NCBI GenBank assembly: GCA_025357635.1
Contig: JANXOV010000077.1
Span: 1-39,349, forward strand
Origin: Pseudomonadota bacterium
GTDB lineage: Bacteria; Pseudomonadota; Gammaproteobacteria; Steroidobacterales; Steroidobacteraceae
Length of the DNA stretch: 39,349 nucleotides
Direction of reading: 5' to 3'
The stretch's first letter is position 1. Every line of letters starts with the position of its first letter. Of this stretch, positions 1 through 8,689 are shown in pieces. The translations under genes and the position numbers were made by a program. Under the pieces are notes generated by a model that saw only the letters and a list, made by a program, of their open reading frames with translations, was not told where the DNA came from and did not search any database.

Positions 1-801
1 GGAATCGCGCTGGTTGCGGACTCGGAAATCTCGCGCATCGAAGGCATCGCCGGCAGCCCGTCCTACATGTCGCCCGAGCAGGTGCAGTCCATCGAACTGA
101 CCAACCGCTCGGATCTGTACTCCCTGGGCGCCGTGATGTATGAATTGCTCACCGGTACGCGCCCTTTCCGCGCCGGCAATCTGCAAAAACTGCTGCATCA
201 GATCGTGTTCGCGACGCCGCCGCCCATCCACACGCTGCGCCCCGAGATCCCGGAAGATCTGGAAAACGTCACGGCCATGGCGCTGCAGAAAGACCCGGCC
301 AAGCGGTACAAGACGGGTTTGGATTTCGCCGCCGAATTGACCCGCGTGCACCAGAAGCTGCGCGCGCAATACAAGCGCATCGATCAGCAGGAACAGTTCA
401 GCCTGCTGCGCAAACTAAAATTCTTCCACGAGTTCTCCCACGAGGAAATCTGGGAAGTGCTGCGCGCCAGCAGCTGGCAGGACTACGCCGATGGCGAAGA
501 GATCGTCAAGGAAGGCGAGATGGATGACCGCTTCTACATCATCGTGCAGGGGCGCGTGGCCGTGGAGCGTCATGGACGCGCGCTCGGCTTTCTCGACAGC
601 GGCGATTGCTTCGGTGAGACCAGTTATGTGCGCGGCGCCAAGCGCACCGCCACCATCAAGGCAGCGGATTCCGTGACCGTCATGAAGGTGAGTTCGACCT
701 TGCTTGAGCAGGTGTCGGCGGAATGTCAGCTGCGCTTCAATCAGGTGTTCCTGCGCAACATGATCGGCCGCTTACAGCGCGCGGAAGCTGCCAGCGCCTG
801 A
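1..801 (+). CDS. Ser/Thr protein kinase with C-terminal cyclic nucleotide-binding domain (5' truncated)
   Basis: The frame is already open at base 1, so the N-lobe and catalytic loop lie outside the window. What remains starts in the activation segment (GSPSYMSPEQ), followed by the C-lobe motif SDLYSLGAVMYELLTG. The last ~130 residues form a cyclic-nucleotide-binding (CRP-type) beta-barrel, with a phosphate-binding cassette reading FGETSYVRGAKRTAT. The Glu and Arg expected to contact cyclic nucleotide are present, so it may bind ligand. There is no membrane segment after the kinase domain, so the C-terminal part should be cytosolic. The inferred role is a kinase whose activity or partner choice depends on cAMP/cGMP or a related ligand. 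Its substrate is unknown. Confidence 0.88.
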   Translation, partial: GIALVADSEISRIEGIAGSPSYMSPEQVQSIELTNRSDLYSLGAVMYELLTGTRPFRAGNLQKLLHQIVFATPPPIHTLRPEIPEDLENVTAMALQKDPAKRYKTGLDFAAELTRVHQKLRAQYKRIDQQEQFSLLRKLKFFHEFSHEEIWEVLRASSWQDYADGEEIVKEGEMDDRFYIIVQGRVAVERHGRALGFLDSGDCFGETSYVRGAKRTATIKAADSVTVMKVSSTLLEQVSAECQLRFNQVFLRNMIGRLQRAEAASA

Positions 802-812
802 TCGATCGCCGG

Positions 813-831
813 CGCGGCCATGAGGGCCGCG
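813..831. terminator. Hairpin between convergent kinase and folE2 genes
   Basis: A 7-bp GC stem (CGCGGCC/GGCCGCG) closes a 5-nt loop in the 31-bp gap between two convergent stop codons. There is no T-run on either side, so intrinsic termination is only suggested by position. Confidence 0.3.
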
Positions 832-832
832 G

Positions 833-1654
833 CTACTCGTCCTTATCGTGCTCGATCAGCGCGTACGCGGAATGATTGTGGATTGACTCGAAGTTTTCGC
901 ATTCCACCGTGTAGGCGCGCACGCGCGGCTCGCGATTCAAGGCCATGGCCACATCGCGCACGATGTCCTCGACGAACTTCGGATTGTCGTAGGCGCGCTC
1001 GGTGACGAATTTTTCATCGGGGCGCTTCAAGATGCCGAACACCTCGCAGGAGGCCTCGCTTTCGGCGATGTCGATGAGTTCCTCCAGCCACATGTGTTCA
1101 CCGATCTTTGCCGAAATGGTGATGTGTGAACGCTGGTTGTGCGCGCCGTACTGTGAAATCTTTTTCGAGCAGGGGCACAGGCTGGTGGCGGCCACCACCA
1201 CTTTGAGCCACACGCTGGTCTTGCCGTTGCGGTGTTCGCCGTGCATGGAGACTTTGTAGTCCATCAGACTTTCGACGCCGGAAACAGGCGCCTTTTTCAT
1301 GACGAAATACGGAAACGACATTTCGATGTGACCGGCGGTCGCGTCGAGGTGCCCGGTCATGTCGGCCAGCATCTTGCCGAAAGATTCCACCGAGATCTCG
1401 CGCTCGCCGCGATGCAGAATCTCCACGAAGCGCGACATGTGCGTGCCCTTGAAGTCGTGCGGCAGGTTCACGTACATGTTGAAATTGGCGACGGTGTGCT
1501 GGTCCCCGCCGGAGCGGTCCTTGACGCGCACCGGATGGAAGATGTCCTTGATCCCGACCTTGTTGATCGGTATCTGCCGCAGGTCTGCGTGGCCTTGAAC
1601 ATCCTCGATACCGGCGGTTGCTGGCTTGTTTTTCAACGGTGCGTCGACGCTCAT
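833..1654 (-). CDS. folE2: GTP cyclohydrolase FolE2 (type IB)
   Basis: This 273-residue protein should convert GTP to 7,8-dihydroneopterin triphosphate, the first step towards tetrahydrofolate (and queuosine precursors), in the cytosol. It belongs to the metal-promiscuous type IB family, not the zinc-dependent FolE. The signature [19 protein letters not shown] is complete: Cys160 and His172 sit 12 residues apart as in characterised FolE2, and Glu214 and His259 ([10 protein letters not shown]) match the other metal/active-site positions from memory of the family. The start is supported by an AAGGA-like ribosome site. It is the last gene of the minus-strand run after dxs, with an 80-bp gap. A tetrahydrofolate supply would also serve the methyl-transfer genes elsewhere in the window, but that link is inference. 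Confidence 0.95.
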   Translation of the reverse strand: MSVDAPLKNKPATAGIEDVQGHADLRQIPINKVGIKDIFHPVRVKDRSGGDQHTVANFNMYVNLPHDFKGTHMSRFVEILHRGEREISVESFGKMLADMTGHLDATAGHIEMSFPYFVMKKAPVSGVESLMDYKVSMHGEHRNGKTSVWLKVVVAATSLCPCSKKISQYGAHNQRSHITISAKIGEHMWLEELIDIAESEASCEVFGILKRPDEKFVTERAYDNPKFVEDIVRDVAMALNREPRVRAYTVECENFESIHNHSAYALIEHDKDE

Positions 1655-1734
1655 GATTCCTTACCGAAAAGCGGGCAACGAAGTCAGGTGGGGCTCTTCG
1701 GAGCGAATTGCAATCCCCACAGCTTAGTACATTT

Positions 1735-3630
1735 TCAAGTGGCTTCCGCCGTTAGCAGCCGGGCCGGGCGCCACCACGCATCGATCTGGGCGCGAATGCC
1801 GGTTAGGTCCAGGCCCGCATCCACCAGGCAGTCTTCGCGGGTTCCATGGGCGATGAACCGGTCCGGAATCCCGATGTGCAGCAGCGGTATCGAAAACCCC
1901 GCCGCGCTCAACGCCTGCGCCACCGCGCTGCCGGCGCCGCCTGCCACGGTGTTTTCTTCCAGGGTCACGATGGCGCCGGCTTTGCGCGCGATGCGCTCGA
2001 TCAGCTCCTCATCCAGCGGTTTGACATAGCGCATGTTCACGACGGTGGCGTCGTATTGCTCAGCCAGCCGCTCCGCGCTGGCGACCAGGCTGCCGAAGGC
2101 CAGCAACGCCAACCCTGAGCGCCCTTCGCGGCGCACCAGCGCCTTGCCGATGGGCAGGGCGGTCATCTCTTGCTGCAGCGGCACTCCGGGACCCGTGCCG
2201 CGCGGATAGCGCACCGCAACGGGTCCGTCGATGCTGGTGCCGGTGAAGAGCATCTGGCGGCATTCGTTCTCATCGCTGGGCGCCATGATGACCATGTTCG
2301 GTATGCAGCGCAGGAAACTCAGATCGTAGTTGCCCTGGTGGGTGGCACCGTCGCCGCCCACAAGGCCGGCGCGGTCGATGGCGAACAGCACGGGCAGCTT
2401 TTGCAGGGCGACGTCGTGAATCAATTGATCGTAGGCGCGTTGCAGAAACGTGGAGTAGATGGCCACCACCGGCCGCGCACCTTCGCAGGCCAGGCCCGCG
2501 GCGAAGGTGACCGCGTGCTGCTCGGCGATGCCGACGTCGAAATAGCGCTCAGGGAAGCGCTTGTCGAACTCCACCATCCCGGAGCCTTCGCGCATGGCAG
2601 GCGTGATTCCCATGATGCGCGGATCGCGTTCGGCCATGTCGCACAGCCATTGACCGAAAACTTGCGAATAGGTGGGCCCGCTCGCCTTTTCTTTGAAAAT
2701 GGTGGCGCTGGCGGCATCGAAGGGGCCGGGACCATGCCATTTGATCGGATCCGCTTCCGCGGCTGCATAACCCTTGCCCTTGCGAGTGACGACGTGCAGA
2801 AATTGAGGGCCTTTCAGATCGCGCATATTCTCCAGCGTGTGCACGACCGCATTCAGATCGTGGCCATCGATCGGGCCGATATAGTTCAGGCCCATTTCCT
2901 CAAAGATTGTGCCGGGCAGGACCATGCCCTTGATGTGCGATTCAGAGCGACGCGCCAATTCCCAGACCGTGGGCATGCGGTGCAGAACCTTCTTGCCGCC
3001 TTCGCGCAAGGTTGAATAGAGCTTGCCGGACAGTACTTTGGCGAAGTAGTTGGACATCGCGCCGACGTTTTCGGATATCGACATGTCGTTGTCGTTGAGA
3101 ATCACCAGCAGATCCACATCCAGGCTGCCGGCGTGATTCAGCGCCTCGAAGGCCATGCCGGCACTCATGGCGCCATCGCCGATCACGGCGACCACCCGGC
3201 GCTTCTCGCCCTTGGCGGCGGCGCCGATCGCCATGCCCAGGGCGGCGCTGATGGAGGTGCTGGAGTGCCCGACGCCAAAGGTGTCGAAAATGCTTTCCTC
3301 GCGCAGCGGGAAGGGCGCCAACCCCTTGGCCTGTTTGATGGTTCGCAGGCGGTCGCGGCGGCCCGTCAGTACCTTGTGCGGGTAGGCTTGATGGCCGACG
3401 TCCCACACCAGGCGATCTTCGGGTGTATTGAATACATAGTGCAGCGCGACCGTGAGTTCGACGGTGCCGAGGCCGGCGGCAAAATGCCCGCCCATTTCGC
3501 TCACCGTCGTGATCAGGTAGCGCCGCAGCTCATCGTTCAGCGATTGAAGTTCGGAACGCGACAGGCCGCGCAGGTCGCCAGGCGACTCGATGTGCGACAG
3601 CAGGGGAAAGGTCTCATCGGCACGTGTCAT
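1735..3630 (-). CDS. dxs: 1-deoxy-D-xylulose-5-phosphate synthase
   Basis: Dxs condenses pyruvate and glyceraldehyde 3-phosphate to DXP, the entry step of the MEP isoprenoid pathway (DXP also feeds thiamine and pyridoxal phosphate synthesis). The 631 residues are full length. The thiamine-diphosphate motif GDGAMSAG starts at residue 151, with the pyrimidine-domain motif [14 protein letters not shown] in the middle. [20 protein letters not shown] and a C-terminal transketolase domain follow. The gene lies 30 bp downstream of ispA in the same direction, as in the widespread xseB-ispA-dxs operon of Gammaproteobacteria. Confidence 0.97.
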   Translation of the reverse strand: MTRADETFPLLSHIESPGDLRGLSRSELQSLNDELRRYLITTVSEMGGHFAAGLGTVELTVALHYVFNTPEDRLVWDVGHQAYPHKVLTGRRDRLRTIKQAKGLAPFPLREESIFDTFGVGHSSTSISAALGMAIGAAAKGEKRRVVAVIGDGAMSAGMAFEALNHAGSLDVDLLVILNDNDMSISENVGAMSNYFAKVLSGKLYSTLREGGKKVLHRMPTVWELARRSESHIKGMVLPGTIFEEMGLNYIGPIDGHDLNAVVHTLENMRDLKGPQFLHVVTRKGKGYAAAEADPIKWHGPGPFDAASATIFKEKASGPTYSQVFGQWLCDMAERDPRIMGITPAMREGSGMVEFDKRFPERYFDVGIAEQHAVTFAAGLACEGARPVVAIYSTFLQRAYDQLIHDVALQKLPVLFAIDRAGLVGGDGATHQGNYDLSFLRCIPNMVIMAPSDENECRQMLFTGTSIDGPVAVRYPRGTGPGVPLQQEMTALPIGKALVRREGRSGLALLAFGSLVASAERLAEQYDATVVNMRYVKPLDEELIERIARKAGAIVTLEENTVAGGAGSAVAQALSAAGFSIPLLHIGIPDRFIAHGTREDCLVDAGLDLTGIRAQIDAWWRPARLLTAEAT

Positions 3631-3660
3631 TGTATGGATTCATTCTAGTCCGAAGGGGCA

Positions 3661-4566
3661 TTAAACTCGACGATCCACGGCATAACAAGCCAGCCAGTGC
3701 AGCAGCTCGGCGTCGCCCCGCAGCACCTTGAGGCGGTCGGAGGCGCGCAATTTGAGCTCCTGGGCGCGCGCTTTGGCGGTTTGCAGGCCAATCAGGCTCG
3801 GATAGGTTGGTTTGGAGCGGGCCGCATCGGCGCCGGTCTGCTTGCCCAGGTCGGCCACTTCGCCTTCGACGTCCAGGATGTCGTCCTGAATCTGAAACGC
3901 AAGACCGATATCCTGGGCGTAGCCATCCAGCGAATCCCACAGTTCCGCCGGAAGATCCTGCGAACAAGCCGCCGCCAGCAGGACGCTGGCACGGATCAGC
4001 GCGCCGGTTTTGAGCCGGTGCATGGTTTCCAGCTCTTGCAGCGTCAGGGTACGTCCGACCGCGGCCAGATCCAGCGCCTGTCCGCCGGCCATTCCGCCCG
4101 TGCCGCTCGCGCTGGCCAGTATCTGGATCATCTTCAGCCGGGCAGCGCAGCTGGGCGCATGCGGTCCGTCGGCAGCCAGCAGCGAAAAGGCCAACACCTG
4201 CAGAGCATCGCCGGCGAGGATGGCCGTGGCCTCATCGAAGGCGCGATGCGTGGTCGGGCGGCCGCGCCGAAGATCGTCATCGTCCATGGCCGGCAGGTCA
4301 TCGTGCACCAGAGAATAGGCGTGGATGAGTTCTACCGCAGCGGCCGGCGCATCGAGCCTCTCCAGGGGGATCGACAAGAAAGAACCGGCGGCATACACCA
4401 GCAGTGGACGCAACCGCTTGCCGCTGCCCAGCACCGAATACCGCTGCGCGGCATGCAGCCGCTGCGGGGACTGGTGCTCTGTGGGAAGCGCGTCCGACAA
4501 GACCCGTTCGATGCGCTCCAGAAGCTGTTGAACCCGCTGAGTCGCGGGTTCATGCGGGTGGTTCAT
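3661..4566 (-). CDS. ispA: Farnesyl (short-chain polyprenyl) diphosphate synthase
   Basis: This 301-residue all-helical prenyltransferase should join isopentenyl diphosphate to dimethylallyl/geranyl diphosphate to give farnesyl diphosphate. The first Asp-rich motif is DDLPAMDDDD (residues 89-98). The second is QIQDDILDVEGE. LGSGKRLRP (residues 47-55) supplies the basic residues that bind diphosphate. It sits 22 bp downstream of xseB and 30 bp upstream of dxs, the classic order. Sequence alone does not separate farnesyl from geranyl product length with certainty, but context strongly favours IspA. Confidence 0.95.
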   Translation of the reverse strand: MNHPHEPATQRVQQLLERIERVLSDALPTEHQSPQRLHAAQRYSVLGSGKRLRPLLVYAAGSFLSIPLERLDAPAAAVELIHAYSLVHDDLPAMDDDDLRRGRPTTHRAFDEATAILAGDALQVLAFSLLAADGPHAPSCAARLKMIQILASASGTGGMAGGQALDLAAVGRTLTLQELETMHRLKTGALIRASVLLAAACSQDLPAELWDSLDGYAQDIGLAFQIQDDILDVEGEVADLGKQTGADAARSKPTYPSLIGLQTAKARAQELKLRASDRLKVLRGDAELLHWLACYAVDRRV

Positions 4567-4588
4567 TGCGTGGGCGGCAAGCCGTGGG

Positions 4589-4888
4589 TCATGGCTCGCC
4601 GGCGTCCGGTTCTTCGAATTCTTGTACGACGGGCTGGCCGGCTTTTTTCAACAGGACTTCGACTTTTTGCTCCGCATCCTTCAGCGCAGACTGACACGAG
4701 CGCGTCAATGCGACGCCGCGCTCGAAGGCCTTCAATGATTCCTCCAACGGCAGATCGCCCAACTCCAGGCGCTCCACCAGAGCCTCAAGTTCCGTCATGG
4801 CGGCTTCGAAATCGATGGCGTGCGCAGCGGCGTGCGCAGCGGCGTGCGCAGCGGCGTGCGCAGTTTGGGAGGCGCTGGGTTTGGGCAT
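4589..4888 (-). CDS. xseB: Exodeoxyribonuclease VII small subunit with Ala-His repeat N-terminus
   Basis: XseB binds the large subunit XseA to form the nuclease that degrades single-stranded DNA to acid-soluble oligonucleotides. The family core is residues ~26-85, with [20 protein letters not shown] and [20 protein letters not shown], a two-helix coiled hairpin. The family is usually about 75-85 residues. Here 99 residues include an N-terminal stretch of Ala-Ala-His-Ala repeats encoded by four 12-bp units. The start at MPKPSAS keeps these repeats in the protein; a later start would need a non-ATG codon. It is the first gene of the run leading to ispA and dxs. Confidence 0.93.
   Translation of the reverse strand: MPKPSASQTAHAAAHAAAHAAAHAIDFEAAMTELEALVERLELGDLPLEESLKAFERGVALTRSCQSALKDAEQKVEVLLKKAGQPVVQEFEEPDAGEP
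4817..4864. repeat. Four tandem copies of a 12-bp unit in the 5' end of xseB
   Basis: The unit ggcgtgcgcagc occurs four times head to tail, with only the last base of the fourth copy changed. The length is a multiple of three, so copy-number change adds or removes four residues (Ala/His) without breaking the xseB frame. Confidence 0.95.
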
Positions 4889-5025
4889 GGGGGCAAACGG
4901 TACACAGGCGTTCGACCGCGGTCAAACCCGCGCTGGCTCCGCCGACCCTGCGAGATTGACTTTGAGTCGCGCCCAGGAAAAGCGTTACCATTGGTGTTCC
5001 CCCGTACCCCTGTTAGGAGTGATGC

Positions 5026-5439
5026 ATGAATCTCAAAGGCAGCAAGACCGAAAAGAATTTGAAGGACGCGTTCGCCGGTGAATCCATGGCGAACCGCCGC
5101 TATCTGTACTTCGCCGCCAAAGCCGACGTCGAAGGGTTCAACGACGTATCCAGCGTGTTTCGTTCGACGGCCGAAGGCGAAACCGGCCATGCGCATGGTC
5201 ACCTGGAGTATCTGGAAGCCGTGGGCGACCCGGCCACCGGTCTGCCGATCGGACCGACGGCGGCCAATCTGAAAGCGGCCATCGCCGGTGAAACGCACGA
5301 GTACACCGACATGTACCCAGGCATGGCCAAGACCGCTCGGGATGAGAATTTCAGCGAGATCGCCGACTGGTTCGAGACCCTGGCCAAGGCCGAGCGTTCA
5401 CATGCCAACCGGTTTCAGAAAGCGCTCGATAGTCTGTGA
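5026..5439 (+). CDS. Rubrerythrin, diiron domain only
   Basis: This 137-residue cytosolic ferritin-like protein is likely a peroxide-reducing or iron-handling rubrerythrin. All diiron ligands can be placed by spacing: Glu19, Glu52, His55, Glu89, Glu92, Glu123 and His126. The C-terminal rubredoxin Fe(SCys)4 domain of classical rubrerythrin is absent, and there are no cysteines, so electrons must come from a partner. A good ribosome site (AGGAG) lies 8 nt before the ATG. The stop overlaps the start of the next gene (GTGA), so it is translationally coupled to an HdrD-like Fe-S protein that could be the electron donor. Confidence 0.93.
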   Translation: MNLKGSKTEKNLKDAFAGESMANRRYLYFAAKADVEGFNDVSSVFRSTAEGETGHAHGHLEYLEAVGDPATGLPIGPTAANLKAAIAGETHEYTDMYPGMAKTARDENFSEIADWFETLAKAERSHANRFQKALDSL

Positions 5440-6764
5440 TTTCCGAGGGCAGCCTGCAGGCGCCCACGCGCCATCGGATCGATTGGCAAAAGCCTGAGTT
5501 CTACGACGAGGCCGCGCTCCATAAGGAAATGGAGCGCGTCTTCGACATCTGCCACGGCTGCCGGCGATGTTTCAGTCTCTGCAATTCCTTTCCAACGCTT
5601 TTCGATGCGGTCGACGGCTCACCGACGGGCGAGGTCGACGGCGTGGAAAAGCCCGTGTACTGGCAGGTGGTGGACCACTGCTACCTGTGCGACATGTGCT
5701 ACATGACCAAGTGTCCCTACGTGCCGCCGCATCCTTGGAACATCGACTTTCCGCATCTGATGCTGCGGGGCAAGGCGGTCAAGCACGCGCAGGGCAAGCT
5801 GCGCCTGCGCGACAAGATCCTCAGCGCAACGGACGCCGTGGGCAGCATCGCCGGCATTCCGGTGGTGGTGGAGATCGTCAACGCGGTGAATAAGACCGTC
5901 ATCGGCCGCAAGCTCTTGGATGCGGCCTTGGGAGTGCACCCGCAGGCTCCTGTGCCGGAGTATCACTCCGATACGCTGCGCAAACGCGCGGCGCGGCGTA
6001 ATGCCGTGTCGGTAACGCCTTCCGCCACGCCGGAGACGACCGGAAAGGTTGTGCTGTTCGCAACCTGCTACGGCAATCGCAACGAACCCGAATTGGGCGA
6101 AGATCTGATCGCCATCCTCGAACACAACGGCATCCAGGTCGAGCTGACGGTGCGAGAGAAGTGCTGCGGAATGCCCAAGCTGGAACTGGGCGATCTGCAA
6201 GCTGTCGCAACGCTCAAGGAGCACAACGTACCGGTGCTGTGCGATGCCATCGACCGCGGCTTCGACATCCTCGCACCCATTCCTTCCTGCGTGCTCATGT
6301 TCAAGCAGGAACTGCCGTTGCTGTTTGCCGACGATGCGCAGGTGCTGAAGATCAAACCGAGGATCTTCGATCCGTTCGAATATCTGATGCTGCGTCACAA
6401 GGCGGGCCTGTTGAGGACCGATTTCAAGAAAGAGCTCGGCAAGATTTCCTATCATGTCGCCTGTCATCTGCGCGTGCAGAACATCGGCCTGAAGACACGC
6501 GACATTTTGCGGTTGATTCCCGGCACCAGCGTCGAGCCCATCGAGCGCTGCTCCGGTCATAACGGCACCTACGGCGTGAAGAGTGAGTTTCGTGAGGTGT
6601 CGATGAAGATTGCGAAACCCGTCATCCAGCGCGTGCAGGCCAGCGGTGCGCAATACTACGCGAGCGATTGTCCGATGGCCGGGCATCAGATCCACAGCGG
6701 ATTGGCGGGCAATGCCGAGCCGACGCACCCGCTCAGGCTGCTGCGCATGGCCTACGGGTTGTAA
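5436..6764 (+). CDS. HdrD/GlpC-like iron-sulfur protein (heterodisulfide reductase-related)
   Basis: The GTG start overlaps the rubrerythrin stop by 4 nt. The 442-residue protein begins with two ferredoxin-like 4Fe-4S clusters: Cys39/42/45/49 (CHGCRRCFSLC) and Cys82/85/88/93 (CYLCDMCYMTKCP). Two cysteine-rich CCG-type domains follow. The first has the normal REKCCGMPKLELG. In the second the pair is replaced (ERCSGHNGTYG), leaving one cysteine, after a normal ACHLR segment. There is no membrane helix, so it is probably a soluble electron-transfer subunit. By family it resembles GlpC and HdrD; the gene trio rubrerythrin/this/DUF3501 recurs in Proteobacteria annotations. The substrate is not known. 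Confidence 0.88.
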   Translation: MISEGSLQAPTRHRIDWQKPEFYDEAALHKEMERVFDICHGCRRCFSLCNSFPTLFDAVDGSPTGEVDGVEKPVYWQVVDHCYLCDMCYMTKCPYVPPHPWNIDFPHLMLRGKAVKHAQGKLRLRDKILSATDAVGSIAGIPVVVEIVNAVNKTVIGRKLLDAALGVHPQAPVPEYHSDTLRKRAARRNAVSVTPSATPETTGKVVLFATCYGNRNEPELGEDLIAILEHNGIQVELTVREKCCGMPKLELGDLQAVATLKEHNVPVLCDAIDRGFDILAPIPSCVLMFKQELPLLFADDAQVLKIKPRIFDPFEYLMLRHKAGLLRTDFKKELGKISYHVACHLRVQNIGLKTRDILRLIPGTSVEPIERCSGHNGTYGVKSEFREVSMKIAKPVIQRVQASGAQYYASDCPMAGHQIHSGLAGNAEPTHPLRLLRMAYGL

Positions 6765-6781
6765 CGGTTCCGAGGTCTGAT

Positions 6782-7366
6782 ATGCAAAAAGTTTCACGCA
6801 GCGATTTGTTGAGCCTGGAGCAGTACTCGCAGCAGCGCAAAAAAATGCGCGAGGATGTCATCGCGCACAAGCGCGTGCGCAACGTGCAGGTCGGACCGAA
6901 CATGACCTGGTGTTTCGAGGACCGGCAGACCATCCGCTACCAGATTCAAGAAATGCTGCGCATCGAGCGCATATTTGAGTCCGAGGGCATCCAATCGGAG
7001 CTGGATGCCTACAATCCTCTGGTCCCCGACGGCAACAATTGGAAGGTGACGCTGCTGATCGAATATCCGGATCCGGCGCAACGCGCGCGCGAACTGGCAC
7101 AGTTGAAGTCGGTGGAGGACCGGTGCTGGGTCCGCGTCAGCGAGCTGGCCCGCGTGTTCGCCATTGCTGATGAGGACATCGAGCGCGAGAACGCGGAGAA
7201 AACTTCGTCGGTTCACTTCCTGCGTTTTGAACTGCAGCCGGGCATGATCCAGGCGCTGAAAAGTGGGGCGGCATTGAGCCTCGGGGTGGATCATCCACAT
7301 TACCGACACGACGTGAGCCCGGTTTCCGCCGCCAGCCGCGATTCGCTGCTCTGCGATCTGGCGTAA
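6782..7366 (+). CDS. DUF3501 family protein
   Basis: The 194-residue start at MQKVSRSDLL is chosen because GAGG lies 6 nt upstream, it falls just after the stop of the HdrD-like gene, and longer in-frame starts would overlap that gene's 3' end by nearly 100 nt. The protein is soluble and charged, with family-like segments KKMREDVIAHKRVRNVQVG, TWCFEDRQTIRYQIQEMLR and SVHFLRFEL. No catalytic motif is recognisable. Position as third gene suggests it acts with the rubrerythrin and Fe-S protein, perhaps in assembly or as a redox partner; that is inference. Confidence 0.85.
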   Translation: MQKVSRSDLLSLEQYSQQRKKMREDVIAHKRVRNVQVGPNMTWCFEDRQTIRYQIQEMLRIERIFESEGIQSELDAYNPLVPDGNNWKVTLLIEYPDPAQRARELAQLKSVEDRCWVRVSELARVFAIADEDIERENAEKTSSVHFLRFELQPGMIQALKSGAALSLGVDHPHYRHDVSPVSAASRDSLLCDLA

Positions 7367-7435
7367 GTCCGCTCATGCCGGTGATCAGCTCAAAACCGCC
7401 GTCGATCCGATAGGTTCGCAACCAAGTTTCCAAGA

Positions 7436-7451
7436 CGTGAGGCAGGTCACA
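7436..7451. promoter_or_regulatory. CRP-like half-matched site upstream of the lipoprotein gene
   Basis: CGTGA-N6-TCACA matches the TGTGA-N6-TCACA CRP/Clp core at 9 of 10 positions and lies 55 bp before the lipoprotein start. About one such 9/10 match is expected by chance in a window of this size, so only its intergenic position favours it. Confidence 0.25.
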
Positions 7452-7505
7452 CTGCCGGCGCTGTCTGGGCGCTGATTTTGGGTACTATTTCGACCCAAGA
7501 CGCCT

Positions 7506-7922
7506 ATGACAAAACTTCAACTAAAAGTCGTGATTGCCGCAGTTTGCTGTGTTGCCGCAGGGGCATTGAGCGCCTGCAAGCCGGTGCCCGTTGCCTCGAC
7601 TTCGGTTGAGGACTTGATGAGCGATCCGGTCAACCTGGATGGCTTGCTGATGAAGTGCAATGGCGGCAAATCACCGCAACGCTCCAGTGCTGAGTGCCGC
7701 AACGCACGTATCGCCGTGGAGCGCATGGCCTTGCAGCGCGAGAAGCTTGAACTGGCGCAGCGCGAAGCGGCCTTCGAGAGCAATCGTGAGCGCCTGCGTT
7801 TGCAGCAAGAAGCGCTGCAGCGTCAGCAGGAAGATTCCAGGAAAGTGGACCCTTACAAGTTGCCGTTGATTCCGCCGCCCGAGGCGCCCCAATCGGCGCC
7901 GCCGACGACCGCGAACAACTGA
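7506..7922 (+). CDS. Small EexN-like lipoprotein
   Basis: The 138-residue product has a lipoprotein signal peptide with lipobox LSAC, lipidated Cys24. A short domain follows (SVEDLMSDPVNLDGLLMKC, then SAECRNARIAVER) whose pair Cys51/Cys64 and spacing resemble EexN/TrbK-type entry-exclusion lipoproteins; I recognise this pattern from annotation, not from a search. Next comes a charged helix (about residues 70-110, rich in Glu, Arg and Gln), likely coiled coil, then a Pro-rich tail. No conjugation genes are nearby, so an exclusion role is not supported here. It probably sits on the periplasmic face of a membrane. Confidence 0.7.
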   Translation: MTKLQLKVVIAAVCCVAAGALSACKPVPVASTSVEDLMSDPVNLDGLLMKCNGGKSPQRSSAECRNARIAVERMALQREKLELAQREAAFESNRERLRLQQEALQRQQEDSRKVDPYKLPLIPPPEAPQSAPPTTANN

Positions 7923-7961
7923 CGCCTTGAAACTGTCGATGCCCGGCTACACACTGTAGCC

Positions 7962-8624
7962 ATGGCATTTGGCAAAAAACCTCTCGACACCCCCACTCGC
8001 GATCAGGCTCTACCCGGGCGCTCCACGCCCATGCTGGTGCCCACCGCGCATTTCGTTTCCGGCCACCGGATTATGCCGCCGTTCCCGGACGGCATGCAGC
8101 TGGCGCTGTTCGGCGCGGGTTGTTTCTGGGGAGTGGAGCGCAAGTTCTGGCAGATCCGTGGCGTGCATTCGACCGCCGTGGGTTACGCCGGCGGCTTCAC
8201 GCCCAATCCGACATACGAAGAAGTCTGTTCGGGTCTGACGGGCCACAACGAAGTGGTCCGCGTGGCGTTCGATCCGGCCGTCATCGATTACACCGATTTG
8301 CTGCGATCATTTTGGGAAATGCACGATCCCACGCAGGGCATGCGTCAGGGGAATGATCGCGGAACGCAGTACCGATCCGGCATCTATACCTCCGGCACCG
8401 AACAGATGCACGAATCGATCGCTTCGCGCGATGTGTACGCCGCGAACCTGAAGCAGGCGGGGCGTGGTGCGATCACCACCGAAATTCTTGCAGCGCCGGT
8501 GTTCTATTATGCGGAAGACTACCACCAGCAGTATTTGGCGAAGAATCCGAACGGGTACTGCGGGATTGGCGGCTGTGGTGTTTCCTTCAAACTCTCGGAG
8601 ATACCGGTGGGTGAGAAGGCGTAG
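7962..8624 (+). CDS. msrA: Peptide-methionine (S)-S-oxide reductase
   Basis: MsrA repairs methionine S-sulfoxide in proteins using thioredoxin. The catalytic Cys54 is in GAGCFWG; the recycling cysteines Cys200 and Cys205 are in the C-terminal [10 protein letters not shown]. The substrate-binding motifs TAVGYAGGF and [12 protein letters not shown] are present. At 220 residues it matches the longer E. coli-type MsrA, including the N-terminal lead. There is no signal peptide, so it is cytosolic. It follows the lipoprotein gene by about 40 bp; together with rubrerythrin upstream it gives this part of the window an oxidative-stress flavour. Confidence 0.96.
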   Translation: MAFGKKPLDTPTRDQALPGRSTPMLVPTAHFVSGHRIMPPFPDGMQLALFGAGCFWGVERKFWQIRGVHSTAVGYAGGFTPNPTYEEVCSGLTGHNEVVRVAFDPAVIDYTDLLRSFWEMHDPTQGMRQGNDRGTQYRSGIYTSGTEQMHESIASRDVYAANLKQAGRGAITTEILAAPVFYYAEDYHQQYLAKNPNGYCGIGGCGVSFKLSEIPVGEKA

Positions 8625-8666
8625 TCGCCGGGCGGCGCAGGGTTATCGCGTGTAACCAGAGGGCTA

Positions 8667-8689
8667 AGCGGAGTCGCTATGACTTCGCT
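8667..8689. terminator. Hairpin at the convergent end of msrA and the LysR gene
   Basis: A 9-bp imperfect stem (AGCGGAGTC/GACTTCGCT, one mismatch) with a 5-nt loop spans the LysR stop codon, 42 bp after the msrA stop. There is no T-run, so terminator function is tentative. Confidence 0.3.

Noticed and set aside
4817-4864. Tandem repeat considered as a CRISPR or replication iteron
   Set aside because: Units are 12 bp with no spacers, lie in frame in xseB and encode part of the protein.
4956-4961. TTGACT as a -35 box for the rubrerythrin gene
   Set aside because: No acceptable -10 box lies at 16-18 bp spacing.
7506-7922. EexN-like lipoprotein as a sign of a conjugative element
   Set aside because: No relaxase, mating-pair or integrase genes are nearby, and flanking genes are ordinary chromosomal ones.
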